64,000 nucleotides of DNA from Hymenobacter sp. IS2118 (GTDB lineage Bacteria > Bacteroidota > Bacteroidia > Cytophagales > Hymenobacteraceae). The position numbers were made by a program, and so were the translations under genes. Of this stretch, positions 61,969 to 64,000 are shown piece after piece. The DNA lies in NCBI RefSeq assembly GCF_000715495.1, contig NZ_JNLX01000191.1:55209-119208 (forward strand), in the 5' to 3' direction. How positions within the stretch are numbered: position 1 is the stretch's first letter; the number at the start of each line of letters is the position of its first letter. The notes beneath the pieces were generated by a model. That model was not told the origin of the DNA and made no database searches. It worked only from the letters and a program-made list of their open reading frames with translations.

Positions 61969-62391
61969 TTATTTCTTCTTCTTAGCGGGTGCGCCTTTCG
62001 CTGCTGCGGCAGGCTGACCGGGCTTCGGACGCTTAGCACCGTACTTAGAACGACGCTGGGTCCGGCCGCTTACACCGGCGGTGTCCAGAGCGCCACGGAT
62101 AATGTGGTAGCGAACACCTGGCAAGTCTTTAACCCGGCCACCACGAATCAGCACGATGCTGTGTTCCTGGAGGTTGTGGCCTTCACCGGGGATGTATGCG
62201 TTTACTTCCTTACCGTTGGTAAGGCGCACACGGGCCACTTTGCGCATAGCCGAGTTCGGCTTCTTAGGCGTGGTGGTATACACGCGAGTGCATACGCCCC
62301 GACGCTGCGGGCACGAATCAAGGGCGGGCGACTTCGACTTGGTAGTCAAAGCCTCACGGCCTTTCCGTACTAACTGATTGATGGTTGGCAT
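61969..62391 (-). CDS. rpsL: Ribosomal protein S12
   Basis: 140 residues. Decoding-centre protein; TPKKPNSAMRKVARVRLTNG and RVKDLPGVRYHIIRGALD keep the lysines where streptomycin-resistance changes occur, so it is of the sensitive type. A Pro/Ala/Lys-rich tail (KPGQPAAAAKGAPAKKKK) extends the C-terminus. First gene of the str block. Confidence 0.97.
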   Translation of the reverse strand: MPTINQLVRKGREALTTKSKSPALDSCPQRRGVCTRVYTTTPKKPNSAMRKVARVRLTNGKEVNAYIPGEGHNLQEHSIVLIRGGRVKDLPGVRYHIIRGALDTAGVSGRTQRRSKYGAKRPKPGQPAAAAKGAPAKKKK

Positions 62392-62437
62392 TTAAGGAAT
62401 GGTTTGTTTGGAGCCGTTTGCCCCTAAAATTTGGCTT

Positions 62438-62446
62438 GCAAAGGTA
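62438..62446 (-). promoter_or_regulatory. Bacteroidota -7 element for the rpsL block (TACCTTTGC)
   Basis: TA-CC-TTTG-C lies 47 bp upstream of the rpsL start on the minus strand. Confidence 0.65.
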
Positions 62447-62493
62447 TGATTATTTCGCCGCAATAGCAAACAGGGTGAGGATGTTAATTTTCA

Positions 62494-62827
62494 CTAAGCC
62501 AGCTGCCCTACCCACACTACACCCAGTTGGACAATAATTAACGGTTCGCCCTTGCTGCCTTCAACTGGCCAGTGCGGTTTTCTTGAGGCCCACTTGCCCA
62601 TTTCCGCGAAATCTTCGGGGGTGTAAACCATAACATATTCTTTAGCTGTCCATCGCAAATCATATATACCAGGCAACGATTGATACTCAGGAGGCAGTGG
62701 CAACTCCAACACTTCGCCAAATCGTCCCTCGTAGCGGTTTATCATTTTTTCCACTGCAACCACTACTTCCGACTCGCCGAAATTTGGGTCAAAAATCCAG
62801 ACCGCCAGATAAAAGTCTGTGTATCGA
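62494..62827 (-). pseudogene. Gene fragment cut by the ISAs1-family insertion
   Basis: The frame reads ...CRYTDFYLAVWIFDPNFGESE to IIVQLGVVWVGQLA and stops at 62494. Upstream the frame runs directly into the left inverted repeat of the IS element at 62828, so its N-terminal part is missing here and should lie beyond base 64000. A GTG inside the IS end (62841) could in principle start a hybrid product. No family is recognised. The sequence is more AT-rich than the ribosomal genes next to it. Confidence 0.7.
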
Positions 62828-64000
62828 CAGACTAACCGCACTATGTGCGCAAGGGTAAATTTGCGGCTTACCCCCTTGGTTCGATGTCGTTACTCACCCA
62901 CTTAGCCGACGTGCCGGACTTCCGGCGGCAGAATAAAAACTTTCGCCACAAACTATTAGACATTCTCGTTATCAGCGTGCTAGCTGTGCTGAGCGGGGCC
63001 GACGATTTTGAGGAAATCGCCTGGTTTGGCCAGCAGAAAGAACCCGTCTTTCGGCGCTACCTCTCGCTGGACAACGGTATTCCGTCCGACGATACCTTCC
63101 GGCGGGTCTTTCAGCACCTGGACGCGGCGGCGTTCAACGCGGCCTTTCTGGCCTGGATGCGGCAGGTGCTGCCCGCCGACCAACTCGGCCAGGTTTGTAT
63201 CGACGGTAAGACCCTGCGCGGCTCCGGCCCGCAGGCGCTGCACGTGGTGTCGGCCGTGGCCAGCGCCCAGGGCCTGAGCCTGGCCCAGGTGGCCACGGCG
63301 GGCAAAGGCCACGAACTGGCGGCCATCCCCGACGTACTGGCCCTACTCGACGTACGCGGCTGCCTCGTCAGCCTCGATGCGCTCAGCTGCCAACCTGCCA
63401 TCGCGGCCCAGATTTGCCAGCAAGGCGGTGATTACCTGCTGGCCCTCAAGGAGAACCAGGCCACGCTCTTGGCCGAGGCCGAACGCGCCCTGGCTCAGGT
63501 GCCCGCTCGGCAGACGCTCGAATCCTGGAGCCTGGCCTCCCACAACACCCCGCTCTGCACCCAGGTCAGCGTCCAAACCGACCTGCGCTGGGTCGATGAA
63601 GAAGGCCGTTGGCCGGGGCTGGCCGCCCTGGTCCGGGTCGCGACCACCCGCCACCCGGTCGACGGACCGGCCCAGTCGCAGGCCGTGCGCTACTACCTCA
63701 GCAGCCGCGCGAGCCTGACCCCGGCCCAGGCCACGGCCGCCGTGCGCGACCACTGGGCCATTGAAAACAAGCTCCACTGGCACCTGGACGTGACGCTGGG
63801 CGAAGACGCCCACCGCTTGCGCCAGGCCCAAGCCGTGGAAAACCTGGCCCTCGTGCGCAAAATGGCGCTTAACCTGCTGCAACAGGACCCCACACGGGTC
63901 AGCATCAAGAAAAAACGAAAGCGGCTCGGATGGAACGATGCCTATTTAGAAGAGCTGCTGACCCAGATTTGCCACCAACTTGCATAGTGCGGTTAGTCTG
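62828..64000 (+). mobile_element. ISAs1-family insertion sequence, complete
   Basis: 1173 bp, bounded by perfect 18-bp inverted repeats: CAGACTAACCGCACTATG at 62828-62845 and its complement at 63983-64000. It carries one transposase gene. The left flank reads TGTATCGA (62820-62827); the expected duplicate would lie just past the window. The right end coincides with the last base. Confidence 0.95.
62884..63987 (+). CDS. ISAs1-family DDE transposase
   Basis: 367 residues from ATG at 62884 (MSLLTHLADVPDFRRQNKNF); a GTG at 62845 overlapping the inverted repeat is a less likely start. DDE residues: Asp in CIDGKTLRGSG, Asp in LVSLDALSCQPAIA, Glu in DHWAIENKLHWHLDVTLGED. The N-terminal DDE_Tnp_1-associated part is intact and no frameshift is seen, so the element could be active. 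The codon use resembles the host's GC-rich genes. Confidence 0.93.
   Translation: MSLLTHLADVPDFRRQNKNFRHKLLDILVISVLAVLSGADDFEEIAWFGQQKEPVFRRYLSLDNGIPSDDTFRRVFQHLDAAAFNAAFLAWMRQVLPADQLGQVCIDGKTLRGSGPQALHVVSAVASAQGLSLAQVATAGKGHELAAIPDVLALLDVRGCLVSLDALSCQPAIAAQICQQGGDYLLALKENQATLLAEAERALAQVPARQTLESWSLASHNTPLCTQVSVQTDLRWVDEEGRWPGLAALVRVATTRHPVDGPAQSQAVRYYLSSRASLTPAQATAAVRDHWAIENKLHWHLDVTLGEDAHRLRQAQAVENLALVRKMALNLLQQDPTRVSIKKKRKRLGWNDAYLEELLTQICHQLA

Overview
The window looks like a chromosomal segment of a GC-rich Bacteroidota, most like the Cytophagales/Hymenobacteraceae (a genus such as Hymenobacter is an inference). The signs are three proteins with C-terminal type IX secretion sorting domains (alpha-amylase, DUF4331 protein, CARDB protein), several TonB-dependent receptors with carboxypeptidase-regulatory domains, a DUF4249 lipoprotein, LytS/LytTR signalling, and the Bacteroidota sigma-factor -7 element TAnnTTTG upstream of several genes.

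Layout. 1-8.9 kb: UDP-galactopyranose mutase (cut by the window edge) with a glycosyltransferase, a GNAT acetyltransferase, dapF, a PBP2-like lipoprotein broken by one in-frame TAA, then a forward set of an rRNA-methyltransferase-like gene, a Ppx/GppA phosphatase and an Ldh-family dehydrogenase. 8.9-13.6 kb: two adjacent YkuD_2 L,D-transpeptidases and a secreted alpha-amylase. 13.6-23 kb: a DUF4139 protein and a co-oriented set DUF4331 - TPR - HupE/UreJ - small His/Cys protein - TonB receptor that may be a metal-related envelope system. 23-29 kb: an HscA/DnaK-like Hsp70 carrying an in-frame repeat insertion, and a DUF4249/TonB-receptor operon. 29-40 kb: a 1340-residue CARDB/CUB surface protein, divIC, enolase, and an outer-membrane receptor with a LytS/LytTR two-component pair.

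39.6-62.4 kb, reading on the minus strand, is the str-S10-spc-alpha ribosomal supercluster (rpsL to rplQ, with fusA, secY, map, infA and rpoA). It is cut twice. Between rpsJ and rplC lies an opposite-strand AT-richer gene with a strong shared terminator. Between rpsN and rpsH lie an AT-rich lipoprotein gene and an aldehyde dehydrogenase gene. Each resulting block (rpsL-rpsJ, rplC-rpsN, rpsH-rplQ) has its own TAnnTTTGC promoter-like element, and the first two end at a clear hairpin terminator. The cluster therefore seems to be re-partitioned into at least three transcription units. At 62.8-64.0 kb a complete ISAs1-family element with perfect 18-bp ends interrupts a small gene.

The most unusual non-coding signal is a set of palindromes whose arms are built from 7- or 8-base words repeated in tandem and then repeated as the reverse complement. 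They sit in ribosomal intercistronic gaps (rpsL/rpsG, rpsG/fusA, rpoA/rplQ), in a gap next to the CARDB gene, and in one case in frame inside the Hsp70 ATPase domain. They resemble the short tandemly repeated repetitive (STRR) sequences of cyanobacteria, but with inverted halves, and they deserve a genome-wide search.
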